DNA of 45,330 nt from Massilia arenae. GTDB taxonomy: Bacteria; Pseudomonadota; Gammaproteobacteria; Burkholderiales; Burkholderiaceae_D. This document shows positions 31,665 through 41,945 of the stretch, piece after piece. The first letter of the stretch is position 1. Every line of letters starts with the position of its first letter. The stretch spans positions 1 to 45,330 of the forward strand of contig NZ_VPFD01000046.1 in NCBI RefSeq assembly GCF_008014745.1, in the 5' to 3' direction. A program made the translations under genes and the position numbers. The notes beneath the pieces are model-generated. The model saw only the letters and a program-made list of their open reading frames with translations, had not been told where the DNA came from and did no database searches.

Positions 31665-32999
31665 ATGTCCCAATCCTCCGCGCGCATCCTGATCCTCGAC
31701 GACGATCCCGACGTCGCCTGCGCCGCGCAGATGCTGCTGCGCCGGCGCCACGGCGCGGTGTCGACGCTGGACGATCCCGCGCGGCTCGACGCCTTGCTGG
31801 CGTCCGGCGTGCCGGACGTGGTCCTGCTCGACCTGAACTTCACGCCGGGCCGCATCGACGGCGCCGAGGGCCTCGCGCTGCTCGACCGCCTGCGCGCCTT
31901 GCCGCAAGGGCCGGCCGTGATCGTGCTGACCGCCTACGCCGACGTGCCGCTGGCGGTGGAGGCGCTCAAACGCGGCGCGGGCGACTTCATCACCAAGCCC
32001 TGGGACAATGCGCGCCTGCTGGCGGCGGTCGATGCCGCGCTGGCGCGGCGCGGCGCCAGGACCGACGGCGTCGACGCCAGCCTGATGGGCGACTCGCCGG
32101 CCATGCGCGAGGTGAAGTCGATGATCGCCAGCGTGGCCCCGACCATGGCCAATGTGATGGTGCTGGGCGAGAACGGGGTGGGCAAGGAACTGGTGGCGCG
32201 CGCCATCCATGCCGCCTCGATGCGCGCCCATGCCGCCTTCCTGGCGGTCGACATGGGCGCCGTGCCGGAAGCGACCTTCGAGAGCGAGATGTTCGGCCAC
32301 CGGCGCGGCGCCTTTACCGATGCCAGGACCGACCGGGCGGGCCGCTTCCAGGCCGCGCAGGGCGGCACCCTGTTCCTCGACGAGATCGGCAATCTGCCGC
32401 TGGCGGCGCAGGCCAAGTTGCTGACGGTGCTGGAACGGCGCCAGGTGACGCCGGTCGGCGCCGACCGCGCCGAGCCGGTCGACGTGCGCATCGTCAGCGC
32501 CACCAACCTCGATGAAGCGCGCCTGTTCGACGCCGCGCTGTTTCGTACCGACCTGCTGTTCCGCCTGAACACGATCGTGATCCGCGTGCCGCCGCTGCGC
32601 GAACGGCGGGGCGATATTCCGGCGCTGCTGCATCATTACCTGTCGCTGTATGAAAGCCAGTACGCCCGGCCGGTGCGCGAGCTGGCGCCGGGCGCGCTCG
32701 ATCGCCTGTGCGCCTGGGACTGGCCGGGCAATGTGCGGGCGCTGCGCCATGCCTGCGAGCGCGCCGTCATCCTCGGCAACCGTCCCGACTACCACGTCGA
32801 TGACTTCGGCTTGACGGCGCCGCCGGCGGCGATGCCGGCGCCGGCGCCGGCAGGAGAGGAATTCAAGCTCGGCGCCCTGGAGCGCGACACCATCGCCGCC
32901 GCCATGGAGCAGGCCAGGGGGAACATCAGCCTGGCCGCGCGCCTGCTGGGCCTGAGCCGCGCGGCGCTATACCGCAAGCTGGGCAAGCATGGGATCTAG
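31665..32999 (+). CDS. NtrC-family sigma-54 response regulator
   Basis: 444 aa. Receiver domain with D12-D14 pocket (LILDDDPDV), phospho-acceptor D56 (VVLLDLNF) and K111 (FITKPW). AAA+ domain with Walker A GENGVGKE (168-175), Walker B GGTLFLDEIGNLP and arginine-finger region FRTDLLFRL. The sigma-54 contact loop reads GAFTDA (215-220) in place of GAFTGA. The C-terminal Fis-type helix-turn-helix is NISLAARLLGLSRAALYRKL. ATG 31665 gives the standard start; an ATG at 31635 would add 10 residues. A -10-like TAGAAT lies at 31631-31636. It overlaps its kinase gene by 11 nt and is divergent from the efflux operon it most likely activates. Confidence 0.93.
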   Translation: MSQSSARILILDDDPDVACAAQMLLRRRHGAVSTLDDPARLDALLASGVPDVVLLDLNFTPGRIDGAEGLALLDRLRALPQGPAVIVLTAYADVPLAVEALKRGAGDFITKPWDNARLLAAVDAALARRGARTDGVDASLMGDSPAMREVKSMIASVAPTMANVMVLGENGVGKELVARAIHAASMRAHAAFLAVDMGAVPEATFESEMFGHRRGAFTDARTDRAGRFQAAQGGTLFLDEIGNLPLAAQAKLLTVLERRQVTPVGADRAEPVDVRIVSATNLDEARLFDAALFRTDLLFRLNTIVIRVPPLRERRGDIPALLHHYLSLYESQYARPVRELAPGALDRLCAWDWPGNVRALRHACERAVILGNRPDYHVDDFGLTAPPAAMPAPAPAGEEFKLGALERDTIAAAMEQARGNISLAARLLGLSRAALYRKLGKHGI

Positions 33000-34188
33000 G
33001 GCCGGCATCTGGCTGGCCCTGGCCGGCATGCTGGCGCTGGCCTTCGGCGCCGGTACGCTGCACGAGTCGCCGCGCCTGCAGGTGAGCTGCGCGCTGGCGG
33101 CCTTGCCGCTGCTGGCGTTGCTGTGGAGGTGCGTGGAGCGGCTGGCCCGGGCGCGTCAGGCGGCGCCTGTCGTGCCGGAAGCCGGCATCGAGCAGCGCGC
33201 GCTGCTCGACAACGCGCTGGCCTTCGAGGCGCGGCTCGAACATGCGCCGATCGCCTTGTTCGGCGTCGATGCCGCCGACGGCGCGGCGCCGCTCAATGCC
33301 AGCGCGCGCAAGCTGGTCGCGCCCGGGCGAGCGCTCGACGCCGACGCGCTGTACCGCCAGCTGGCGGCGCTGGACACCAGGCGGCGCTTGATCGAATTCG
33401 ATACCGAACGCGGCGTCGAACGGGCGCTGGTGGCGGTATCGATGCTGACACTGCACGGCGCGTCGCAGCGCCTCGTCGCACTGATGCCGGTCGAGAGCGA
33501 GTTGGAAGCCGAGGCCCTGAAATCATGGCGCCAGCTGGTGCACGTGCTGACCCACGAGATCATGAATTCGCTGACGCCGGTCGCCTCGCTGTCGCGCACC
33601 GCGCGTGACCTGTTGAGTGAGTTCGAGTCCGGCCTGCCATCCGACGTCGGCGCCGACCTGAAGACGGCGCTGGAGGCGATCAACCGCCGCGCCGACAGCC
33701 TGGTCGATTTCGTCGCCAGCTACCGCAGCCTGTCGAACGTGCCGCCCGCGCGGCCCGAGCGCGTGGCGCTGGCGGATTTGTTCGAGCGGGTGGATGCGCT
33801 GGTGGGGCCAGTCTGGCGCGCGCGTGGAGGGGACGTGACGTTCGCCGTCGAACCTGCCTCGCTGGAATTGATGGCCGACCCTGGCCAGCTGGAGCAGGCG
33901 CTGATCAACCTGCTCAAGAATGCCTTCGAGGCCACGCAGCCCGGCGGCCAGGCCCGGGTCGATGCGCGCCTGGTGCGCGGCAGCCGCTTGCGCATCGAGA
34001 TCGCCGACGACGGCGCGGGCATTCCAGAGGCTTCGGTGCCGCACATCTTCACGCCGTTCTACACGACGAAAAAGCAGGGCGGAGGAATCGGGCTGGCGAT
34101 GGTGCGCCACCTGGTCCATGAAAACGGCGGCACCGTGCGCTACGCCAGGTCGGTGGGCAAGGGCGCCCGCTTCGTGATCAGTTTTTAG
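32989..34188 (+). CDS. NtrB/NtrY-like sensor histidine kinase
   Basis: 399 aa. Two membrane helices at the N-terminus (about 6-22 and 32-47) with almost no periplasmic loop, then a PAS-like region (residues 70-165), a HisKA domain with H189 in HVLTHEIMNSLTPV, and HATPase with N-box QALINLLKNAFEA, G1 DDGAGIP and GGGIGLAMVRHLV. The lack of a sensing loop suggests it reads a signal in the membrane or cytoplasm. It overlaps the regulator gene and, at its 3' end, the convergent tetR gene by 4 nt. Confidence 0.93.
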   Translation: MGSRAGIWLALAGMLALAFGAGTLHESPRLQVSCALAALPLLALLWRCVERLARARQAAPVVPEAGIEQRALLDNALAFEARLEHAPIALFGVDAADGAAPLNASARKLVAPGRALDADALYRQLAALDTRRRLIEFDTERGVERALVAVSMLTLHGASQRLVALMPVESELEAEALKSWRQLVHVLTHEIMNSLTPVASLSRTARDLLSEFESGLPSDVGADLKTALEAINRRADSLVDFVASYRSLSNVPPARPERVALADLFERVDALVGPVWRARGGDVTFAVEPASLELMADPGQLEQALINLLKNAFEATQPGGQARVDARLVRGSRLRIEIADDGAGIPEASVPHIFTPFYTTKKQGGGIGLAMVRHLVHENGGTVRYARSVGKGARFVISF

Positions 34189-34796
34189 CCGGCCGCGAAA
34201 TACGACAGGAACATCGACACCGCGGCGTCGATGACCAGTTCCTGTTGTTCCGGAGCCAGCGGCGCGGCCCCCATCGCGATCTGCGGCCAGAAGGCAAAGG
34301 TCTTGACCTGGCCCTGCAGCAGGGTCGCGGCAAACGCCGGATCGCCGGCCTTGAGTTTGCCGTCGGCCTGCGCCGCACGGATCCAGGCCGTGACACCTTC
34401 TTCGCGCTCGCCCAGGCGGGCAATCACCGGCAAGGTGCGCTCGGGCGCGTGAATCGCTTCGCCGATCGCCACCCGTGCCAGGGCGATGAATTCCGGATCG
34501 GCCAGCGTGCGCATCTTCAGCGTCATCAGTTCGACCAGCTGATCGCGCAGGCTGCGTTCGCTCTGGTAGCCCAGTTCGAGCTGGCCGGCGCTGCTTTCGA
34601 ACATCTGCATCACGGTCTCGGCGAACAGCTCTTCCTTGCTGGCGAAGTGGTTGTAGACGGTGCGCTTGGACACTTCCGCAAGGGCCGCGATGGCGTCCAT
34701 GCTGGCGGTTTCATAACCATGGACGCGAAACTGCTCGGCAGCGGCAGCCAGGATGGCGCTGCGTTTTCGGTCGGTCAGGCGGGTCGGCGTGTGCAT
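34185..34796 (-). CDS. TetR-family transcriptional repressor
   Basis: 203 aa. The N-terminal helix-turn-helix is typical: RSAILAAAAEQFRVHGYETASMDAIAALAEVSKRTVYNHFASKEELF lies at residues 13-59 (position given; only landmarks needed). The C-terminal ligand domain fits the TetR_C_7/AcrR-like type (DPEFIALARVAIGEA). It is divergent from an MBL-fold lipoprotein gene and two operator-like repeats lie in the shared 84-bp gap, so it most likely represses both itself and that gene. The inducer cannot be inferred. Confidence 0.94.
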   Translation of the reverse strand: MHTPTRLTDRKRSAILAAAAEQFRVHGYETASMDAIAALAEVSKRTVYNHFASKEELFAETVMQMFESSAGQLELGYQSERSLRDQLVELMTLKMRTLADPEFIALARVAIGEAIHAPERTLPVIARLGEREEGVTAWIRAAQADGKLKAGDPAFAATLLQGQVKTFAFWPQIAMGAAPLAPEQQELVIDAAVSMFLSYFAAG

Positions 34797-34806
34797 ACGC
34801 GAATTT

Positions 34807-34861
34807 TACACTCGGTAGTTTACTTTCTCAAACTTCGATACTACACTGTGTAGTGTACTTT
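34807..34861. promoter_or_regulatory. Two TetR operator copies
   Basis: TACACTCGGTAGTTTACTTT (34807-34826) and TACACTGTGTAGTGTACTTT (34842-34861) are direct repeats differing at three positions, 35 bp apart. The second contains the perfect dyad ACTACAC-T-GTGTAGT (34840-34854). Position between the divergent tetR and MBL genes and dyad size are typical of TetR operators. Confidence 0.8.
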
Positions 34862-34880
34862 ACGGCTATTCATTCATATC

Positions 34881-35951
34881 ATGCGCCTACTGTTCGGCAC
34901 TATCCTACTTGGAGCAATCGCTATCATGGCTGCCTGCACCTCCTTCGCCAGCACCACTACCGCACCCGCTTCGCCGCAATTCCACGACGGGAAATACCGC
35001 AACCCGGTCGAGATGCACAAGATGAGCTTTGGCGAAATGGCCAAGCTCTGGTGGATTTTCTTGTTCGACAAGCCCAAGGGCACGATTCCCGAGCAGGCGG
35101 TGCCGGTGCGCGCGCTGAGCCAGGCGGCGCTGCTGGCCGCGCCCGATAACACCCTATACCGCCTCGGCCATTCGACCATGCTGATCAAGCTCGGCGGCGA
35201 GTTCTATCTCACCGATCCGGTGTTCTCCGAACGCGCCTCGCCCGTGCAATGGGCCGGCCCGGCGCGCTTCCATGCGCCGCCGATCTCGATCGATGAACTG
35301 CCGCCGATCAAGGCCGTGATCCTGTCGCACGACCACTACGACCACCTCGACCATGCCTCGGTGAAGGCACTGGCGGCCAAGACCACGCTGTTCCTGACGC
35401 CGCTGGGCGTGGGCGACCGCTTGATCGACTGGGGCGTGGACCGCGCCAAGGTGCGCCAGTTCGACTGGTGGCAGGGGACGGAGGTGGGCGGCGTGCGCAT
35501 CACCGCCACCCCGGCCCAGCATTTCTCTGGCCGCGGCCTGCACGATGCGGGCAAGACCCTGTGGGCCTCGTGGGTGATCCAGCATGACGAGCTGCGCCTG
35601 TTCTTCAGCGGCGACACCGGCTACTTCAAGGGCTTCAAGGAGATCGGCGCCAGGTTCGGCCCGTTCGACGTCGCGTTGCTGGAAACCGGCGCCTACGACA
35701 AGCGCTGGCCCGACGTCCACATGCAGCCCGAGGAAACCATGCAGGCCTTCCATGACCTGAATGCGGGCTGGCTGTTCCCGGTGCATAACGGCACCTTCGA
35801 TCTGGGGATGCACCGTTGGCAGGATCCGTTCGACCGCATCGCGCAGCTGGCCGACGACAAGGGCGTCAAGCTGACCACGCCCGAGATGGGCGAGGCGCTG
35901 GACCTGAAGCAGCCGCATGCCGGCGGGCGCTGGTGGCAGAACCTGAAATAA
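34881..35951 (+). CDS. MBL-fold hydrolase, RomA/NAPE-PLD-like lipoprotein
   Basis: 356 aa. The N-terminus is a probable lipoprotein signal (LLGAIAIMAAC, lipid-carrying C19). The metal site is SHDHYDHLDH (H150, H152, D154, H155), preceded by RLGHSTMLIKLGG and followed by FFSGDTGYF and LFPVHNGTFDL. These are marks of the NAPE-PLD/RomA/UlaG branch of metallo-beta-lactamases. RomA was linked to outer-membrane and resistance changes, while eukaryotic NAPE-PLD cuts phospholipids; the substrate here is unknown. No clear Shine-Dalgarno; the lipoprotein signal supports this start. Probably under the divergent TetR. Confidence 0.9.
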   Translation: MRLLFGTILLGAIAIMAACTSFASTTTAPASPQFHDGKYRNPVEMHKMSFGEMAKLWWIFLFDKPKGTIPEQAVPVRALSQAALLAAPDNTLYRLGHSTMLIKLGGEFYLTDPVFSERASPVQWAGPARFHAPPISIDELPPIKAVILSHDHYDHLDHASVKALAAKTTLFLTPLGVGDRLIDWGVDRAKVRQFDWWQGTEVGGVRITATPAQHFSGRGLHDAGKTLWASWVIQHDELRLFFSGDTGYFKGFKEIGARFGPFDVALLETGAYDKRWPDVHMQPEETMQAFHDLNAGWLFPVHNGTFDLGMHRWQDPFDRIAQLADDKGVKLTTPEMGEALDLKQPHAGGRWWQNLK

Positions 35952-36016
35952 AGAGAGGCTGCAAGAGGCTGCGAGAGTCTGCGTATCGAAACGCTCATTC
36001 TTCCAGCAGCCCAAAA

Positions 36017-36122
36017 ACGTCGTCCCCGCGGAGGCGGGGACCCAAGTTTCAAGCAGACCACTTATGCGAATTTAAGTGGCTGCCCGAACTAACTTGGGTC
36101 CCCGCCTGCGCGGGGACGACGT
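36017..36122. repeat. REP/BIME-like inverted repeat
   Basis: Two 32-bp arms, 36017-36048 and 36091-36122, are inverted copies with one mismatch (core CGTCGTCCCCGCG, AGGCGGGGACCCAAGTT). Each arm has its own GC-rich palindrome (CCCCGC/GCGGGG). An inner stem CCACTTA (36058-36064) and TAAGTGG (36073-36079) completes a 106-bp cruciform. It lies between the convergent MBL and valS genes and can end both transcripts. A related half-site is at 71-91. Confidence 0.88.
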
Positions 36123-36139
36123 GCATCTGACAACGATGA

Positions 36140-38938
36140 TCAAGCGGCCGGCAGCTTTTCCAACTGCTCCTGCATCTTGGCCAGGGTGGCCGAGAAGTTC
36201 GCCACGCGTTCCTGCTCCTGCGCCACCACGGCGGCCGGCGCGCGAGCCACAAAGCTCTCGTTCGACAGCTTGCCGTTGGCCTTGGCGATCTCGCCGGAGA
36301 CGCGTGCGATCTCCTTCGACAGGCGCTCGCGTTCGGCGGCGACGTCGATCTCGACCTTCAGCATCAGCTTCGTGGTGCCGACGATCGATACCGCGGCCGG
36401 CGATTCCGGCAGCGCGTCGACGATCTGCACTTCGGCGAGTTTACCCAGCAGCTGGATGTACGGAGCGAACACCGCCATCCTGGCGCGATCGGCTTCATTG
36501 CCCGGCTCGACGATCAGCGGCACGCGCACCGACGGCGACAGCGACATCTCGCCGCGCAGGTTGCGGGTGGCGTCGGTCAGCGCCTTGAACTGCTCCATCC
36601 AGGCTTCGGCTTCTTCGTCGACCAGCGAGGTGTCGGCCAGCGGGTAGGGCTGCAGCATGATCGTTTCACCGGTCTTGCCGGCCAGCGGCGCGATGCTCTG
36701 CCACAGCGCTTCGGTCACGAACGGGATGATCGGATGCGCCAGGCGCAGGATCACTTCCAGCACGCACAGCAGCGTGTGGCGGGTGGCGCGCTGCTGGGCT
36801 TCCGTGCCTTGCTGGACACGCACCTTGGCGACTTCCAGGTACCAGTCGCAGTACTCGTCCCATACGAACTTGTAGATGCTGCTGGCGATATTGTCGAAGC
36901 GGTAGTCGGCGAAGCCTTTTGCGATGTCGAGCTCGACGCGGTTCATCAGCGAGATGATCCAGCGGTCGGCCGGGGACAGGTCTTCGGCAGCCGGAGCGCC
37001 GCAATCCTTGCCCTCGGTGTTCATCATCACGAAGCGGGTCGCGTTCCACAGCTTGTTGCAGAAGTTGCGGTAACCCTCGGCGCGGCCCAGGTCGAAGTTG
37101 ATGTTGCGGCCCAGCGAAGCGTAGCTCGCCATGGTGAAGCGCACGGCGTCGGTGCCGAAGGCCGCGATCCCGTCCGGGAATTCCTTGCGTGTGGCCTTGG
37201 CGATCTTCTCGGCCGCGCGCGGGTCCATCAGGCCGGTGGTGCGCTTGGCCACCAGGGTCTCGACGTCGATACCGTCGATCAGGTCGATCGGGTCGAGCGT
37301 GTTGCCCTTCGACTTCGACATCTTCTGGCCCTGCGAATCGCGCACCAGGCCGTGCACGTAAACGGTCTCGAACGGCACCTTGCCGGTGAAGTGGGCGGTC
37401 ATCATGACCATGCGCGCCACCCAGAAGAAGATGATGTCGAAGCCGGTGACCAGCACCGAGGACGGCAGGAACATCTTCATGTCCGGCGTTTCTTCGGGCC
37501 AGCCCATGGTCGAGAAAGGCACCAGCGCCGACGAGAACCAGGTATCGAGCACGTCGTCGTCACGGCGCAGTTCACCGGCGATGCCTTGGGCGGCCGCCTT
37601 GGCCTTCGCTTCGTCTTCATCGCGCGCGACGACGATGCTGCCGTCTTCGGCGAACCAGGCCGGGATGCGGTGGCCCCACCACAGCTGGCGCGAGATGCAC
37701 CAGTCCTGGATATTGCCCAGCCACTGGTTGTAGGTCGTGCTCCAGTTCTCGGGCACGAACTTGATCTCGCCGTTGGCGACTTTTTCCAGCGCCACGTCGG
37801 TGATCGACTTGCCTGGATTGAAAGTGCCTTCCGGGGCCGGCTTGGTCATGGCGACGAACCACTGGTCGGTCAGCATCGGCTCGATCACGACATTGGTGCG
37901 GTCGCCGCGCGGAACCATCAGCTTGTGCGGCTTGATCTGTTCCATCAGGCCCAGCGCTTCCAGGTCGGCGACGATCTGCTTGCGCGCGGCAAAACGGTCC
38001 AGGCCCTGGTACTGGGCCGGGCCGTTCTCGTTGATCTTGGCGTCCAGCGTGAAGATGCTGATCGGCGCCAGGTTGGCGCGCTGGCCGACCGCGTAGTCGT
38101 TGAAATCGTGGGCCGGGGTGATCTTGACGCAGCCGGTGCCGAATTCCTTGTCGACGTAGCTGTCGGCGATGATCGGGATTTCGCGGCCGGTGAGCGGCAG
38201 CTTGATCAGTTTGCCGTGCAGATGGGTGTAGCGTTCATCGGTCGGGTCGACCGCGACTGCGACGTCGCCCAGCATCGTTTCGGGACGGGTGGTGGCGACC
38301 GTCAGGTGGCCGCTGCCGTCGACCAGCGGGTACTGGATGTACCACATCGAGCCGTCTTCTTCCTGCGAATCGACTTCGAGGTCCGACACAGCCGTGCCCA
38401 GCACCGGATCCCAGTTGACCAGGCGCTTGCCGCGGTAGATCAGGCCCTGCTCGTACAGGCGCACGAAGACTTCGACCACCGACTTCGAGCGGGTCTCGTC
38501 CATCGTGAAGTATTCGCGCTTCCAATCAGGCGAGGCGCCCAGGCGGCGCATCTGGCCGGTAATTGTGTCGCCCGACTTTTCCTTCCACTCCCAGACTTTT
38601 TCCAGGAACGCGTCGCGGCCGAGGTCGTGGCGCGAGATCTTCTGGGCGTCGAGCTGGCGCTCGACCACGATCTGCGTGGCGATGCCGGCGTGGTCGGTGC
38701 CCGGCACCCAGGCGGTGTTGTAGCCGCGCATGCGGTAGTAGCGGGTCAGGCCGTCCATGACGGTCTGGTTGAACGCGTGGCCCATGTGCAAGGTGCCGGT
38801 CACGTTCGGCGGCGGCAGCTGGATGCTGAACGATGGCTTGCCCTCGTCCATGGTGGCGGTGAAGTAACCGCGTTTTTCCCACTCGGCGCGCCAGAACTGT
38901 TCAATATCGGCTGGCTCGAAAGACTTGGCTAATTCCAT
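36140..38938 (-). CDS. valS: Valyl-tRNA synthetase
   Basis: 932-aa class I synthetase. HMGH (residues 51-54) lies in LPPPNVTGTLHMGHAF; the editing CP1 domain (about 190-390) includes TTRPETMLGDVAVAV and the DFNDYAVGQR region; KMSKSKGN is near residue 540; the C-terminal coiled-coil arm (LSKEIARVSGEIAKANGKLS) closes the protein. It charges tRNA-Val and removes Thr. The ATG at 38938 (MELAKSFEPADIEQFW) is the family start; 16 more in-frame codons upstream are not family-like. Confidence 0.97.
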   Translation of the reverse strand: MELAKSFEPADIEQFWRAEWEKRGYFTATMDEGKPSFSIQLPPPNVTGTLHMGHAFNQTVMDGLTRYYRMRGYNTAWVPGTDHAGIATQIVVERQLDAQKISRHDLGRDAFLEKVWEWKEKSGDTITGQMRRLGASPDWKREYFTMDETRSKSVVEVFVRLYEQGLIYRGKRLVNWDPVLGTAVSDLEVDSQEEDGSMWYIQYPLVDGSGHLTVATTRPETMLGDVAVAVDPTDERYTHLHGKLIKLPLTGREIPIIADSYVDKEFGTGCVKITPAHDFNDYAVGQRANLAPISIFTLDAKINENGPAQYQGLDRFAARKQIVADLEALGLMEQIKPHKLMVPRGDRTNVVIEPMLTDQWFVAMTKPAPEGTFNPGKSITDVALEKVANGEIKFVPENWSTTYNQWLGNIQDWCISRQLWWGHRIPAWFAEDGSIVVARDEDEAKAKAAAQGIAGELRRDDDVLDTWFSSALVPFSTMGWPEETPDMKMFLPSSVLVTGFDIIFFWVARMVMMTAHFTGKVPFETVYVHGLVRDSQGQKMSKSKGNTLDPIDLIDGIDVETLVAKRTTGLMDPRAAEKIAKATRKEFPDGIAAFGTDAVRFTMASYASLGRNINFDLGRAEGYRNFCNKLWNATRFVMMNTEGKDCGAPAAEDLSPADRWIISLMNRVELDIAKGFADYRFDNIASSIYKFVWDEYCDWYLEVAKVRVQQGTEAQQRATRHTLLCVLEVILRLAHPIIPFVTEALWQSIAPLAGKTGETIMLQPYPLADTSLVDEEAEAWMEQFKALTDATRNLRGEMSLSPSVRVPLIVEPGNEADRARMAVFAPYIQLLGKLAEVQIVDALPESPAAVSIVGTTKLMLKVEIDVAAERERLSKEIARVSGEIAKANGKLSNESFVARAPAAVVAQEQERVANFSATLAKMQEQLEKLPAA

Positions 38939-39560
38939 GATGTGCTGGTAGGTGAAATTTTTGGCGAAAGAACCATTATAGGTCACCTTACATCGCCAGC
39001 CTATCCCGGCGGCATCGCTCGATATTGGCGCGCTCTGCCGCCGCCCTGTTGTCTATTTGTAAAGACCGTCTGATTTTGTATGAATGGATGTCCGATCGTA
39101 CCCAATGCTGGCGACCCGGGCAAATCGCATGCGGTATTTCCATAGGAGAACTGACGCTAAGAAAGCGGAACTATACCTCCAGCGAGGGTGTCTGATGCTG
39201 TGTATGTTGGCTACAAAGCGCGCCATCGCATGATTCATTTTCACCGCGAAAACCAAGCGAGCGAGATGGAAGACTTCCTATGTACTTGGCATGCAACCAG
39301 CGAAGATTGGAGTACGAAACATGGCTCGCCACCATCGCTCTTGCAGCGAAAACGGCGCTACCCGTGGCGAGTCTGGCGGTGACGTCAGACACTGCCGCCG
39401 ATAATCATCGGCGGGAGGCGGGAAAGTAACGCCTGTCAGATACGAGAACGGTTAGCAAGACGACTCGGGGCAGGAAGAGGACGTTGGGCACATTTGTTCA
39501 CATCTTTGATAGCAGCCTCCGATGCTCTAACAACATCGCCTTCATTTTCTGCCCATCGAA
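38939..39560. other. Gene-poor region upstream of valS and thiC
   Basis: About 620 bp with lower GC than the rest. It must contain the valS promoter (minus). Short open frames occur on both strands (for example 39053-39256 minus, 39171-39392 minus, 39188-39382 plus) but none has a good start site or a product I recognise. Two small hairpins are visible: GTCTG/CAGAC (39371-39390) and CCGCCGAT-AATC-ATCGGCGG (39395-39414), neither with a T-tract. It may hold decayed sequence or an unannotated small RNA. Confidence 0.4.
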
Positions 39561-39572
39561 AAACGATTGGGC

Positions 39573-39578
39573 TATAAT
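39573..39578 (+). promoter_or_regulatory. -10 element of thi operon
   Basis: Perfect TATAAT at 39573-39578, about 40 bp before the conserved part of the TPP riboswitch. The -35 is poor. Transcription would start near 39585, so the riboswitch would lie wholly in the leader. Confidence 0.6.
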
Positions 39579-39614
39579 CGGCCCGTTGTCATGGAGCTCA
39601 GGCTCCGTGACGGC

Positions 39615-39712
39615 AAACGCTAGGGGTCCTGCACGTCGCATCAACGGCGCGTGGGTGAGAAATACCCTCCGAACCTGATCTGGATAATGCCAGCGAAGGG
39701 AAGCAGCCGAAT
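39615..39712 (+). ncRNA. TPP riboswitch (THI element)
   Basis: The conserved THI-box parts are present in order: CGCTAGGGGTCC (39619-39630), GTGGGTGAGAAATACCC (39651-39666), GAACCTGATCTGGATAATGC (39671-39690) and CAGCGAAGGGAAGC (39691-39704). These match the TPP-binding aptamer (CUAGGGGU, CUGAGA-like, ACCUGAUCUGG, UAAUxCCAGCG, AGGGAA). Thiamine pyrophosphate binding should lower expression of the thiC operon directly downstream. Confidence 0.97.
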
Positions 39713-39760
39713 CGATGCAAGCGTGCGCACATCCGCGTCCGCCTTGCAGCACCCCGGCAC

Positions 39761-39789
39761 CTCCTTTGCTGGCTCCGCAAGCAAGGGAG
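39761..39789 (+). promoter_or_regulatory. Expression platform: hairpin hiding thiC RBS
   Basis: CTCCTTTGCT (39761-39770) pairs with AGCAAGGGAG (39780-39789) through ten pairs with one G-U. The right arm contains the thiC Shine-Dalgarno (AGGGAG), 4 nt before the ATG at 39794. An alternative stem GGCTCC (39771-39776)/GGAGCC (39786-39791) also covers it. No T-tract follows, so control is probably at translation initiation. Confidence 0.7.
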
Positions 39790-39793
39790 CCAC

Positions 39794-41728
<1,935 letters not shown>

Positions 41729-41932
41729 ATGACGCCGATCGAAGTAAACGGGGCGCCGTGTACGGTGCCGCAGGGGCAAACCCTGTTCGGCCTGCTGGAA
41801 CAGCTGGGCCTGAGCGGACAGGGGATGGCGCTGGCGGTCAACCGCGAGGTGGTGCCGCGCCAGCAATGGCTGCACCGGCGCCTGCATGAGCAGGACCGGG
41901 TCGATATCGTGCGCGCCATCGGTGGCGGCTGA
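41729..41932 (+). CDS. thiS: Sulfur carrier protein ThiS
   Basis: 67-aa beta-grasp protein (MTPIEVNGAPCTVPQGQTL) that ends in Gly-Gly-Gly. The C-terminal glycine is the site that is adenylated and then carries sulfur as thiocarboxylate to ThiG. GGGAGGTG sits before the ATG, inside the thiC end; the start directly follows the thiC stop. No adenylating ThiF is in the window. Confidence 0.94.
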   Translation: MTPIEVNGAPCTVPQGQTLFGLLEQLGLSGQGMALAVNREVVPRQQWLHRRLHEQDRVDIVRAIGGG

Positions 41933-41945
41933 CAGGAGACAAGAC

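Noticed and set aside
39188..39382. 64-aa plus-strand frame in the gene-poor region
   Set aside because: GTG start without Shine-Dalgarno, no recognisable sequence, and overlapping minus-strand frames of equal quality.
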